Source: Massilia sp. Mn16-1_5 (GTDB lineage Bacteria > Pseudomonadota > Gammaproteobacteria > Burkholderiales > Burkholderiaceae_D). From it: DNA of 64,000 bases. Positions 17,565-26,217 of this stretch are shown here, one piece after another. The stretch lies in assembly GCF_004798585.1 (NCBI RefSeq), contig NZ_PPXQ01000001.1:310001-374000 (forward strand), given 5' to 3'. Under the pieces are notes generated by a model. That model did not search any database and was not told where the DNA came from. It was given only the letters and a program-made list of their open reading frames with translations. Each line of letters begins with the position of its first letter. Positions within the stretch are counted from its first letter, which is position 1. A program made the translations under genes and the position numbers.

Positions 17565-17719
17565 GCGGCGAGCTTGGGATGAAGTATGGCTAGCCTACCA
17601 TAAAAGCGTAACTAACCAACACCCGCTTCACGACAGCCAAATAACTGAAACACAAACGACTCCGGCCACCTTACGACTAAACATACCAGCCGCCAGGACA
17701 GAGGCCGGCGGATTGTCAC

Positions 17720-18157
17720 TCAGCGATAGACCAGCACCGGAATCGAGCTGTGCACCAACACTTTTTGCGTTTCACTACCCAGCAGAACGCCACCCAGGCC
17801 ATGCCGGCCGTGCGAGGCCATGATGATCAGGTCACAGCCTCGGTCCCGCGCCGTGCGCAGGATTGCTTCGTGGGGATCGTCAGAGCGCACCAGTAGCGCG
17901 GCACAATCCACGCCCGCAGTGCGCGCCGCATCCACTAGGGGCGCCAGGCGCCTGTTGGCGCGCGCTTCGCTGGCAGCGAGATATTCGTCCTCGGTGCTTT
18001 CGATCATCTCGGCGTCGGCTGTGAAGGTTTTGAAGTCGGGCAGGGCGGTCATGCCGACCAGGTCGGCGCCTACTTCCTTGGCGAAACTGACGCCCGCCAG
18101 GACGGCGCGCGACGATAGTTCGGATCCGTCCGTCGGCAGCAGAATACGCTTGAACAT
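17720..18157 (-). CDS. universal stress protein (UspA family)
   Basis: A single 145-residue Usp domain: MFKRILLPTDGSELS at the N terminus and the ATP-binding stretch ASHGRHGLGGVLLGSETQKV at the C terminus (G-2x-G-9x-G-S type). It has a strong AAGGAGG 5 bases before the ATG. Such proteins bind ATP and rise under stress. It stands alone, divergent from the GGDEF/EAL gene. Confidence 0.93.
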   Translation of the reverse strand: MFKRILLPTDGSELSSRAVLAGVSFAKEVGADLVGMTALPDFKTFTADAEMIESTEDEYLAASEARANRRLAPLVDAARTAGVDCAALLVRSDDPHEAILRTARDRGCDLIIMASHGRHGLGGVLLGSETQKVLVHSSIPVLVYR

Positions 18158-18317
18158 GCTTCCTCCTTGAAGAAATCAACGAAGCTTCCATGACCAGTCT
18201 CGCGCGCGGGGCTGTTATGCGTTTGATCGAGCTCAAAGGCGGTGGAGAGCATGTCACGCGCCCATTCGCGCATTATTGGTGGCAGAATTGCTTCTGAAGC
18301 GCATTCCCAGCGATCCT

Positions 18318-20444
18318 ATGCCTCCCAACGAATCGGCGAATCTCCAGCGGCAGTTCGACGTGCTACTCGACCACTTGCCCGCCGGGGTAGTGGTACACGG
18401 CCCGGACGGCCGCATCCTGTCGGCGAACCGGCGGGCCAAGGTACTGCTCGGGCATTCGGTGGAGGAACTGATCGGCGCGGAATCGAGCCAGGTCGTGTGG
18501 TCCCTCGTGCGTGCTGACAATACGGTGATGCCGGAGCCGGAATACCCGGTCAATCAGGTATTGTCGACTGGCGATCCTGTGTCCGACCTGGTCGTGGGAG
18601 TACCGGCGACGCCTCCAGGTCCGGTCCGCTGGCTCATCTGCAATGCCTATCCCGAACGCGGACGGGACGGGCGCATCGAGCGTGTCGTGGTCTGCTTCAC
18701 CGACTGCACGAAGCTGAAGCTGGCCGAACACCGCGCTCAGCAATCCGAAGAACGGCTGCGCCTGGTGCTGCGCGGGTCCACCGATGCCTCCTGGGACTAC
18801 GACCTCAGGAACGGCGAGGTGCATTATTCCGAGCGCTGGTGGGAGATGCTCGGCTACCGCGTGGGAGACTTGCCGATCGACGCGCACACCTGGCAGAAAG
18901 TCCTGCACCCGGACGACTTCCGGCGCGTCACCGGCTTCCTGCACGATCTGCTGGGTGGTACAACCGACAGCTACAGCGTCGAGTTCCGGATGGTGCACCG
19001 CGACGGCCACGCGGTACCGATCCTCTCGCGCGGTTTCATCCTGCGCGACGAAGACGGGCTCCCTTTACGGATTTCCGGCACGAATACCGACCTCACCGAG
19101 CGCAAGCAGGTGGAGCAGCGCATTCACGAACTGGCGTATTTCGACCACCTCACCGGCTTGCCGAACCGGCGCTTCCTGGCCGAGGAGCTGGACAAGGTGC
19201 TGGCGCGCAGCGAGCGCTCCGGCCAGTTCGGCGCCGTGCTCTTCCTCGACCTCGACAACTTCAAGCTCCTGAACGACACGATGGGCCACGACATCGGCGA
19301 CCTGCTGCTGCGCCAGGTGGCCCTGCGCCTCAAATTGGCCCTGCGCCACAGCGATCAGCTGGCACGCCTGGGCGGCGACGAATTCGTGGTCGTGTTCGAA
19401 GACCTGGGCACCACGCTCGAGGACGCGATCGCCGAAGCCAATCACGTGGTCGACAAGATCCTCGAAGTGCTCGACCAGCCATATCACCTCGACGGCCGCC
19501 TGTTCGTCAGCACCACCAGCATCGGGGTAACACTGTTCGAAGGCATGGGTGCGGACGTGGACACGCTCCTGAAGCAGGCCGACCTGGCGATGTACCGGGC
19601 CAAGGCGGACGGCCGCCACATCGCGCGCTTCTTCGATCCCGGCATGCAGGCCGCGGCCAATCGCCAGTCGGCATTGGAAACAGGCTTGCGCGACGGGCTC
19701 GCCCGCCACGAGTTCGTGCTGTACTGCCAGCCGCAGTTCGACACCCATGGCCGCCTGGTGGGGGCCGAAGTCCTGGTGCGCTGGCGCCGCGATAGCGGTG
19801 TGCTAGTCGCGCCCGGCGACTTTATCGGGCTGGCCGAATCCTCGGGCCTGATCCTGCCGCTGGGCCGGCAGGTGCTCGAGGAAAGCTGCAGGGCGCTTGC
19901 GCGCTGGGCAGGCGACAGGGCGCTCGGCAAGCTCAAGCTGGCGGTGAACGTCAGCGTCCAGCAACTGCGCGATCCGGAGTTTCCGGACGAAGTCGCGCGG
20001 ATTCTCGCCAGGTCGGGCGCGCCGGCGGGCCAGCTGTTCCTGGAACTAACGGAAAGCATCTTCGCCGACGACAAGCAGGACCTGGCCGAGCGCATGCACC
20101 TGCTGTGCGGCCAGGGCCTGCGCTTTTCGCTGGACGATTTCGGCACCGGTTATTCCTCGCTGGCCTACCTGAAACAGTTTCCCCTGACGGCTCTGAAGAT
20201 CGACCGTTCCTTCGTGCACGATGTCCACGTCGACCCGAGCGCCGGTCCCATCGTGAAAGCCATCATCGCGCTGGCGCAGCAGCTGAAACTCGAGATCGTC
20301 GCCGAGGGCGTCGAGCACGAAGCCCAGAGAACCTTCCTGGCGCGCAACGGCTGCTCGGCGCTGCAGGGCTACCTGCTGGGCGCGCCGATGCCGATCGCCG
20401 AGTTCGAGTCGCTGTACAGCGCGACCGGCATTGGCCACGCATGA
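18318..20444 (+). CDS. PAS-PAS-GGDEF-EAL cyclic-di-GMP signalling protein
   Basis: About 708 residues with no membrane segments. PAS 1 (~10-125), PAS 2 with a PAC segment (~145-265), GGDEF (~275-440) with intact GGDEF at ~352, then EAL (~460-700). The EAL signature reads EVL (GAEVLVRW), but ELTESIF, DDFGTGYSSL, LKIDRSF and EGVE are all present, so phosphodiesterase activity is likely. A GTG 42 bases upstream is an alternative start; neither has a clear ribosome-binding site. Confidence 0.92.
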   Translation: MPPNESANLQRQFDVLLDHLPAGVVVHGPDGRILSANRRAKVLLGHSVEELIGAESSQVVWSLVRADNTVMPEPEYPVNQVLSTGDPVSDLVVGVPATPPGPVRWLICNAYPERGRDGRIERVVVCFTDCTKLKLAEHRAQQSEERLRLVLRGSTDASWDYDLRNGEVHYSERWWEMLGYRVGDLPIDAHTWQKVLHPDDFRRVTGFLHDLLGGTTDSYSVEFRMVHRDGHAVPILSRGFILRDEDGLPLRISGTNTDLTERKQVEQRIHELAYFDHLTGLPNRRFLAEELDKVLARSERSGQFGAVLFLDLDNFKLLNDTMGHDIGDLLLRQVALRLKLALRHSDQLARLGGDEFVVVFEDLGTTLEDAIAEANHVVDKILEVLDQPYHLDGRLFVSTTSIGVTLFEGMGADVDTLLKQADLAMYRAKADGRHIARFFDPGMQAAANRQSALETGLRDGLARHEFVLYCQPQFDTHGRLVGAEVLVRWRRDSGVLVAPGDFIGLAESSGLILPLGRQVLEESCRALARWAGDRALGKLKLAVNVSVQQLRDPEFPDEVARILARSGAPAGQLFLELTESIFADDKQDLAERMHLLCGQGLRFSLDDFGTGYSSLAYLKQFPLTALKIDRSFVHDVHVDPSAGPIVKAIIALAQQLKLEIVAEGVEHEAQRTFLARNGCSALQGYLLGAPMPIAEFESLYSATGIGHA

Positions 20445-20502
20445 GCTGCACGGGCTGCGCCTGTGTTAGCCTCGGGGTTCACGCCACCGCCGGGAGCCCA
20501 GC

Positions 20503-21153
20503 ATGCCTGCCACCGTCACCGCCTTCGAAAAATCGCCGGACCGCGGCAGGGGACTTGCACGCGACATGCGCGTGCGCTGGGCCTGCGAAGAGGTCGGCGA
20601 GCCCATTGAAGTCCAGCTGGTTTCGTTCGAGGCCCTGAAGGCGCCGGCGCACCGGGCGCGCAATCCCTTCGGGCAGATTCCGACCTGGACGGAAGGAGAA
20701 CTGGTCCTGTTCGAATCGGGTTCCATCGTGTTCCATGTCGCCGAACGCCATCCGGGCCTGCTGCCGGCGGAGCCAGGCGGCCGGGCGCGCGCCATCACCT
20801 GGATGTTCGCGGCGCTGAACACGGTCGAACCGCCGATCGTCGAACGCCAGAACGCGATCCTGGCGGAAGGCCACGAGAGCTGGACCAGGGAGCGGCTGCC
20901 GGTCCTGGAGGAACGCATCCGCAAGCGCCTGGCGGAGCTGTCCGCATACCTGGGCGAGCGCGACTGGCTGGACGGCGCGTTCAGCGCGGGCGACTTGCTG
21001 ATGGTGACGGTGCTGCGCCGTTTGAGCGGTTCCGGCCTGGTCGAGGAGTATCCGAATCTCGCGGCATATGTCGCGCACGGCGAGGCGCGGCCGGCGTATC
21101 GGCGGGCGTTTGCGGCGCAGCTGGCGGTGTTCAAGGCGGCGCCGGCGGGTTGA
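20503..21153 (+). CDS. glutathione S-transferase family protein
   Basis: A 216-residue protein with a thioredoxin-like N domain containing NPFGQIPTWTEGELVLFESGSI (cis-Pro and the ES glutathione-binding pair) and an all-helical C domain with DWLDGAFSAGDLLMVTVLRR. GGGAG lies 8 bases upstream of the ATG. The substrate is unknown. It is convergent with the next gene, and the dif-like site lies between them. Confidence 0.9.
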   Translation: MPATVTAFEKSPDRGRGLARDMRVRWACEEVGEPIEVQLVSFEALKAPAHRARNPFGQIPTWTEGELVLFESGSIVFHVAERHPGLLPAEPGGRARAITWMFAALNTVEPPIVERQNAILAEGHESWTRERLPVLEERIRKRLAELSAYLGERDWLDGAFSAGDLLMVTVLRRLSGSGLVEEYPNLAAYVAHGEARPAYRRAFAAQLAVFKAAPAG

Positions 21154-21271
21154 GAAGTCGCTGCGAAGCGCACGGTGCGGCACACGGTGGCGGGCTGGCC
21201 GGGAAGTCGGAACATGCCGGCTTTTTGAGCGTAATTGGCGGCGGAGTGAGCTGTGATAGTCCCGTACCTAA

Positions 21272-21299
21272 AAGACGCATAATCTATATTATGTCAAAT
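21272..21299. other. dif-like XerCD recombination site
   Basis: The 28 bases match E. coli dif (GGTGCGCATAA-TGTATA-TTATGTTAAAT) at 22 positions. The XerC-side half is AAGACGCATAA, the centre TCTATA and the XerD-side half TTATGTCAAAT (10 of 11). The core CATAAT-CTAT-ATTATG is a perfect inverted repeat. It sits in a 244-base intergenic space between convergent genes, the usual place for dif, and gene orientation bias reverses around it. It could be the chromosome's own dif or an Xer-element junction. Confidence 0.75.
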
Positions 21300-21397
21300 A
21301 CGCTTTGGGCGTGATGGCCGGCGGTGCCGGGTAGCACCCTTCGCCAATGGCAGAACCAGTCCCAGGACCGGCCGCCCGGGTCTGGCCGATTCCCGAC

Positions 21398-22258
21398 TCA
21401 GGCGCGCACCTGCTCCGCCGGCAGCCTGGAGCGAAGATAGTCCAGCAGCTTGTCGATCCTGGCCAAGCGGGGTCCTGTCCAGTCCGGATCTTCCGTCGCC
21501 CAGAGCTGCGACAGTGTTTCCCGGCGGGCTTCCAGGAATGCGAATGCCCTGGCGGTTTCACCGGCTTCGTCGAACAGTAGCGCCGGCGCGCTGGCCGGGT
21601 TGAAGACTTTGTAGCGCGGCTCGTCATGGCGCAGCCGTCTGGAGCGCAATTCGGTTTCCGCACGTTCGAGGAAGCGCGCCGCGGCCAAAGGATCACGGCA
21701 CTCCTCGAGTACGGGGAGCACGTAATGCTCGCATACGTCCACCAGGTCCGTGCGCAGCTGTTCGATGGTCTCCGGACGGCCTTTGAGCGCCGGAGACTGC
21801 AGTTCGAGCCGGTCTTGCCAGCGCAGATGAGCCGGCTCGAAGCGCATGATCGGCGGGTGCGCGGGATCGAAGCCTTGCACCGTGAGCGCGTCGAGGTCCC
21901 GGCCGGCGGCGAGCGCGCTCTCGACATGCGCCACGTAAGAAGCGTCGATAGACACCATCGGGCTCAGGCTCCAGGTATCCGGCGCCACTACGGGATGCAA
22001 TGTGATCGACATGCGGGCGCGCAGGGTCGGCGCGAGGCGCTTGTGCCAGATTGCGAAGTCCGGCCTGCTGTCTTCCTCGGCCGGCGCCGGCTCGAATCCG
22101 TACTGCGTCAGCAGGCGGTTCAGCATCTCCAGCAAAGGCTGGTTTTCGCGCGTCCTGTAATCGATCAATAATGTCCGCGTGCGGCGGGCCCAGATAATGT
22201 GGTCCAGCATGTCCAGCACGGGTTTGATTGCATTGAGTACATGGCTCAGCAACTTCAT
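21398..22258 (-). CDS. hypothetical protein (286 aa)
   Basis: A soluble 286-residue protein, not recognised. The N terminus has an amphipathic stretch (LSHVLNAIKPVLDMLDHIIW), the middle is mixed alpha/beta, and the C-terminal half is helical and charged (RFLERAETELRSRRLRHDEP). AAGGAT lies 8 bases before the ATG and codon use resembles its neighbours, so I regard it as real. It is convergent with the GST gene across the dif-like site. Confidence 0.75.
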   Translation of the reverse strand: MKLLSHVLNAIKPVLDMLDHIIWARRTRTLLIDYRTRENQPLLEMLNRLLTQYGFEPAPAEEDSRPDFAIWHKRLAPTLRARMSITLHPVVAPDTWSLSPMVSIDASYVAHVESALAAGRDLDALTVQGFDPAHPPIMRFEPAHLRWQDRLELQSPALKGRPETIEQLRTDLVDVCEHYVLPVLEECRDPLAAARFLERAETELRSRRLRHDEPRYKVFNPASAPALLFDEAGETARAFAFLEARRETLSQLWATEDPDWTGPRLARIDKLLDYLRSRLPAEQVRA

Positions 22259-22455
22259 CTTGTCATCCTTATGTGGTCGGCCGCCATCTCGCCTGCCGCT
22301 GCGGCAGCGGCTGCGGCTACGCGTGCCGGCAGCTTATCAAAGAATGACCATTTTGCTATGCCGGAGTGCTTTGATATCTGCTTTATTGCGTCAAGCCACC
22401 TCCTGGCGCGCCAGCAGGGATACCGCCCCCGGCGGATCGGCCGCGCGCATGGACT

Positions 22456-22488
22456 GAACTCGACAATATATTTGCTAATGTCGAGTTC
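22456..22488. repeat. 33-base inverted repeat with AT-rich centre
   Basis: GAACTCGACA (22456-22465) and TGTCGAGTTC (22479-22488) are perfect 10-base arms around a 13-base AT-rich centre (ATATATTTGCTAA). The geometry resembles a tyrosine-recombinase core site or a large operator. Nothing ties it to a particular protein. Confidence 0.4.
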
Positions 22489-22667
22489 GTAGTTTTACCG
22501 TCTCGTCCGCATGTGGGCGGATTTGGTTGATGCTCAAACCTGAAACGGGACCCGGCCGGGACCCGATGAGGAGCCATCAAGGCGGAGAAACGGCTTTTGT
22601 GTATCGAGGCGCTCTTTCCGCGTATAGAATCCGCCTCTCCTCAGGACCCGGTTTTCGTTGTTGTCAA

Positions 22668-22694
22668 TCGATGGTGGGAGCTGCCCACCATCGA
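22668..22694. repeat. perfect 11-base-arm hairpin
   Basis: TCGATGGTGGG and CCCACCATCGA flank a 5-base loop (AGCTG). No T run follows. It could be an isolated REP-like hairpin; it is not the same motif as the 6.3 and 46.7 kb family. Confidence 0.45.
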
Positions 22695-22924
22695 CCGTCC
22701 CGGATGTTTCGGGCCCTACGTCATCCCTGCTCGACTGGTTCGCGCCAGGTGCTGATTACCGAAGGCCACGCCCAGACTCGCGAAAACTGGCAGTCTTGTC
22801 GCGGCCGGAACGGAGAGGCGGACTGGCTGGCGTATCCCTCCCCTTTGAAGCACGCGCGCCATCGGCACAGCATCATGCCGGCGGCGGCCGGCTAGCTCAG
22901 CCCCAGCCGCCCCACCCTGCCTTC

Positions 22925-24082
22925 TCAAGTCCGAACGGCGCCGACCCGCGTGAACAGCTGCCCTTTCAGCCACTGGCGGACCCGGCCCGTATTCGCCTCG
23001 AACGGCAGATGGAAGAAGTAGCCGCCGACCACGAGCACCAGGAACATCCCCAGGTAGATGAGGTAGTGGGACAGGATGTGGGGCGAGAGCTGGGCGACTC
23101 CGAGCAGCGACGAGCTCAGGTACACCAGTACGAAGATCAGCGGCACGTGGAGCACATACACGGTGAACGAGAAATTGGCGAAGAATCGTCCGATGCGGTC
23201 GAGCCGGTCCAGCATCGGAGACGGTAGGCGCTTGAACTGCATGCTGGACAGGGACAGTGCAAAGAGCAGGCTAAACACCAGGAACTGGGGAAACGTTGCC
23301 GTACTGATCTCGTTTTCGCCATTCAGCCGGATGAGGACGGCGACGCCGCCGATCAGGAGCAGCAGTGCCCAGCGCAGGACCGGTCCTGCCTCGATCTTCA
23401 CGCGCGAGAAGCCGGCACCGAGCAGCCAGATAGAAAAGTACACGATGATCTCAGGCGTGACCAGCTGGACGATGGCGCCGATCGCCAGCAGCGCCGCGGC
23501 CCGCAACACGAGCGATCCGCCGCGAAATACCAGCACGAGCAGCGGGAACAGCACGTAGTACCAGGTCTCGTTGGCCAGGCTCCAGAGGGGGAAGTTCTCG
23601 CCGAACGAAGGCACGAGAATGGTCTGGAGCCCGAACATGTTGCCGATGAAGGCGGTCACGGAATACGGATCGCTTGCCGAAAAGGAGACGCGGGCCGGAT
23701 CGATCGTGCCGACCACGGCGCCGGCGAGCAGCGCGACCAGGAAGGTCGGCACGAGCACCACCCACAGGCGCGAGACCCGGTCGACCGCGTAATGCTGGAT
23801 CGCCCGGTCCGATTCCATCTTGTTAAGGAAACTTCCGCCGACGAGCCAGCCACTGAGTACGAAGAAAACCATCACGGCAAGGTAAGCGAAGCCCGAGCTG
23901 AACGCCATTGCCTGGAACAGCAAGGACGGATTCGCGACCTCACCGAATGCCGGAAACGTTGCCGCACGCAGATGCGCCCATGCCACCACCAGCGCTGCCA
24001 ACCCCCGAAACAGCGAGATCAACATTGAATGCCAGCTGTCTTCCTGCAGATTGGTTTTCCTTAAAATCGTGATTTTCGGCAT
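22925..24082 (-). CDS. acyltransferase 3 family membrane protein
   Basis: A 385-residue integral membrane protein with about ten helices. The N-terminal LISLFRGLAALVVAWAHLR contains the conserved R and H of acyltransferase-3/OafA-type proteins, followed by FSSGFAYLAVMVFFVLSGWL. Such enzymes O-acylate surface polysaccharides or other acceptors. AAGGAGAGG lies 7 bases before the ATG. It stands alone between the gene-poor stretch and the SOS-linked integrase. Confidence 0.9.
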   Translation of the reverse strand: MPKITILRKTNLQEDSWHSMLISLFRGLAALVVAWAHLRAATFPAFGEVANPSLLFQAMAFSSGFAYLAVMVFFVLSGWLVGGSFLNKMESDRAIQHYAVDRVSRLWVVLVPTFLVALLAGAVVGTIDPARVSFSASDPYSVTAFIGNMFGLQTILVPSFGENFPLWSLANETWYYVLFPLLVLVFRGGSLVLRAAALLAIGAIVQLVTPEIIVYFSIWLLGAGFSRVKIEAGPVLRWALLLLIGGVAVLIRLNGENEISTATFPQFLVFSLLFALSLSSMQFKRLPSPMLDRLDRIGRFFANFSFTVYVLHVPLIFVLVYLSSSLLGVAQLSPHILSHYLIYLGMFLVLVVGGYFFHLPFEANTGRVRQWLKGQLFTRVGAVRT

Positions 24083-24160
24083 TGCCGCCTCTCCTTAGTG
24101 AACAAGTTCGGAGTGACGATATAACCCTACAGGTGGCGATATGCTGACCAGTCCCAAGTT

Positions 24161-24198
24161 AAGTGCCATTGTCTGCACGAAGAGGCCAAATGGCACTT
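24161..24198. repeat. inverted repeat beyond the integrase stop
   Basis: AAGTGCCATT (24161-24170) and AATGGCACTT (24189-24198) are perfect 10-base arms with an 18-base spacer, 58 bases past the integrase stop. There is no T run on either side. It might be a recombination or termination signal. Confidence 0.35.
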
Positions 24199-24255
24199 CC
24201 TTGGTGCAAGTTATTGAATTTCGGCACCGATCGGCAGCCCTGCGCGTATTTACAC

Positions 24256-25434
24256 TTACCTGCCCTTCTTCGCGTCTTCGTTCAAGATCGAGCCGATGAT
24301 CTCGTCGTGCCGTTCATTGTCGGTCTTGTGCAGATAGCCGGCGGTCGTGGCAATGTTTGCGTGCCCAGCCGTGTCCTGCAGGGTCTTGAGCTGCACGCCG
24401 TTATTGGCATGATTCGTCAGCATGCTGTGGCGCAGCCAGTGGGCCGAGGCATGGCGCAGGCTGGCGGCGATGTCGGCCTCGCCCTGGCGGGCCGCCACCC
24501 CGGCCGCTTCGGCGAAACCATTCTTGATCGCTTCCGATGCCGCCTCATCGGTGAGGCGCGTGACCGCCCTGCTCCGGCTCGACAGCACCAGCGGCGTGCG
24601 ATCGGCGCGCGCGGTGACGGGCGGCAGCCCGAATGTCTCGCGGTAGGCGCGGAAGGCCTCGAGCATGTCGGCGGGGACCGGCAGGCGGCGTGGCTTGTTG
24701 CCCTTGCCCATGACGTCGAGCCACCAGCGATTCTTTCCTTCGGAATAGATGTCGCCCATGTTCGCGCTGACCAGCTCATTCAGGCGGGCGCCGGTATGGG
24801 CGAACGCGATCAGCAGGAAGCGGTCGCGCGCACGGCGCTGCGCCGCCGCCGGAGAATCGGGCACCCGCTTCGACACCGTCTCGATGGCCAGGGCAATGGC
24901 CTCCGGCGTCAGGTAGCGCGTGATGCGGCTGGCGACGGGCGTGCGGACGTTGCGCACCAGGGCGGCGGGATTGCGCCGCAGGTAGCCGGTCTGTTCGGCA
25001 AAGGCGAGCAAGCCTTTCACCGCGATCATCGCCTGGCGCCGGCTGGGGTCGGACAAGGGGCCGGTGAACGGACGGTAGCGCGGGTCGCTGCGCGGCCACT
25101 TGGTCTTCGAGATCCAGTCGGGCGGCGGATTGCGCAGGAATTCCTTGTAGGCATTCAGGTCGGCGACGTTCAGCTGCGACAGTGTCTTTTTCGCCTCCTC
25201 GCGGCACCAGGTCAGGAAACGGTAGAGTTCCTTCTGGCTGTTGGCGATCGACTTCGCGCTCAGTTCGCCATTGCCGATGAATTCGCGCGCGATCTCGGCA
25301 TCGGTCTGCGCCTCGGTGATAGGGTCGTCGGCGACCCGGAACATCTTGACGTCGAGCCGGCTGCTGGGCGCGTCGTCCGTGCCGGGCAGGCGCGGGGCGA
25401 GGTCGATGGGAGCGAACTTGGTCATTGGCTTCAT
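24256..25434 (-). CDS. tyrosine recombinase (phage-type integrase), SOS-linked
   Basis: About 392 residues: an N-terminal extension, a core-binding domain (~45-160) and a catalytic domain with all expected residues: R217 (TGARLNE), K in GKGNK (~244-247), H332 and R335 (AHWLRHS), H358 (AGHANI) and Y367 (GYLH). It is longer than XerC/XerD (~300) and is not one of them. A perfect LexA box covers its promoter and ends 4 bases before ATG 25434; ATG 25425 is an alternative. The leader is very short. No other phage or element genes adjoin it. Confidence 0.88.
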   Translation of the reverse strand: MKPMTKFAPIDLAPRLPGTDDAPSSRLDVKMFRVADDPITEAQTDAEIAREFIGNGELSAKSIANSQKELYRFLTWCREEAKKTLSQLNVADLNAYKEFLRNPPPDWISKTKWPRSDPRYRPFTGPLSDPSRRQAMIAVKGLLAFAEQTGYLRRNPAALVRNVRTPVASRITRYLTPEAIALAIETVSKRVPDSPAAAQRRARDRFLLIAFAHTGARLNELVSANMGDIYSEGKNRWWLDVMGKGNKPRRLPVPADMLEAFRAYRETFGLPPVTARADRTPLVLSSRSRAVTRLTDEAASEAIKNGFAEAAGVAARQGEADIAASLRHASAHWLRHSMLTNHANNGVQLKTLQDTAGHANIATTAGYLHKTDNERHDEIIGSILNEDAKKGR

Positions 25435-25438
25435 GCAA

Positions 25439-25464
25439 TACTGTGTTTTCATACAGTATAACAT
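25439..25464 (-). promoter_or_regulatory. LexA (SOS) box over an extended -10 promoter
   Basis: 25439-25458 read TACTGTGTTTTCATACAGTA, with 6-base arms that are perfect and fit CTGT-N8-ACAG, the LexA site of gamma- and beta-proteobacteria. On the minus strand TG-T-TATACT (25464-25456) is an extended -10, so LexA would cover the promoter of the integrase. The divergent pncA start is 78 bases away and could also be affected. Confidence 0.8.
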
Positions 25465-25535
25465 GACAAGCCTGCAGCGCCCACGGCCGCAGCGCGTGCT
25501 ACCCTTTCCATATCAAACCACCCGACAGGAACCCC

Positions 25536-26138
25536 ATGACTACACCAGACCAGCCATTCCGGCTTACTTCCACGGACGCCCTTCTCGTGATCGACATGCA
25601 GGTCGATTTCCTCCCGGGCGGCAAGCTGGGTGTGCCGAACGGGGACGCCGTGATCGAACCGATCAACCGGTTACTGGCCCTGTTTGCGGGGCAGGACTTG
25701 CCGATCTACGCCTCGCGCGACTGGCATCCCGAGAATCACTGCTCCTTTGCAGCGCGCGGCGGTCCCTGGCCTCCCCATTGCGTGGCCGATACCGCGGGCG
25801 CCGCGTTCTCTGAGCGGCTCGCCCTGCCCGCCAGCGCCGTGATCGTCTCGAAGGCCGATACCGCGGACGTGGATGCCTACTCCGCCTTCAATGGCACGGA
25901 ACTGGCATCGCACCTGCGCGGCCATGGTGTGCAACGCCTTGTCGTGTGCGGACTGGCGACGGATTACTGTGTGCTGAATACGGTGATCGACGCGCGCGAG
26001 CACGGCTTCGCGGTGCTGATCGCCGAGGAGGCGATGCGGGCCGTGGACGTCACCCCCGGCGACGGCGAGCGCGCCATCGCCCGCATGCGCGAACTCGGCG
26101 CGCAGTCGATCAGGCTCGAGGAGCTGGCGCCGGCCTGA
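25536..26138 (+). CDS. pncA: nicotinamidase
   Basis: A 200-residue isochorismatase-fold amidase that turns nicotinamide into nicotinate for NAD salvage. The catalytic triad is D20 (VIDMQVDF), K106 (VSKADT) and C145 (ATDYCVLN); metal ligands fit D62 and H64 (SRDWHPENH) and H81. ACAGGA precedes the ATG. It is divergent from the SOS-linked integrase. Confidence 0.94.
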   Translation: MTTPDQPFRLTSTDALLVIDMQVDFLPGGKLGVPNGDAVIEPINRLLALFAGQDLPIYASRDWHPENHCSFAARGGPWPPHCVADTAGAAFSERLALPASAVIVSKADTADVDAYSAFNGTELASHLRGHGVQRLVVCGLATDYCVLNTVIDAREHGFAVLIAEEAMRAVDVTPGDGERAIARMRELGAQSIRLEELAPA

Positions 26139-26145
26139 AGGAGTC

Positions 26146-26185
26146 AATAAAAAACCTGGCCGCGGCAAGCGCCGGCGGCCAGGTT
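26146..26185 (-). terminator. intrinsic terminator of the permease gene
   Basis: On the minus strand AACCTGGCCGC (26153-26163) pairs with GCGGCCAGGTT (26175-26185), and the stem is followed by TTTTTATTG. It lies 33 bases past the permease stop. It could also stop pncA read-through. Confidence 0.85.
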
Positions 26186-26217
26186 CCAGGAAAGATGCGC
26201 CCCTGGGCGCATCGGTA

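Larger units (their letters stand above)
22259..22924. other. 666-base region without a convincing gene
   Basis: Open frames here (longest ~122 codons, 22527-22895 +) have no ribosome-binding site and a low-quality composition. The stretch holds two perfect inverted repeats (22456-22488 and 22668-22694) and local AT-rich patches. It may be promoter and leader of the 21398-22258 gene plus decayed DNA. Confidence 0.5.

Noticed and set aside
22527..22895. A 122-codon frame on the + strand
   Set aside because: No ribosome-binding site, many Cys, Arg and His, no domain, and it spans a perfect hairpin at 22668-22694.
24256..25434. Integron integrase
   Set aside because: It is SOS-linked like IntI, but its length is ~50 residues greater, I see no IntI-specific extra helix, and there are no attC-like cassettes nearby.
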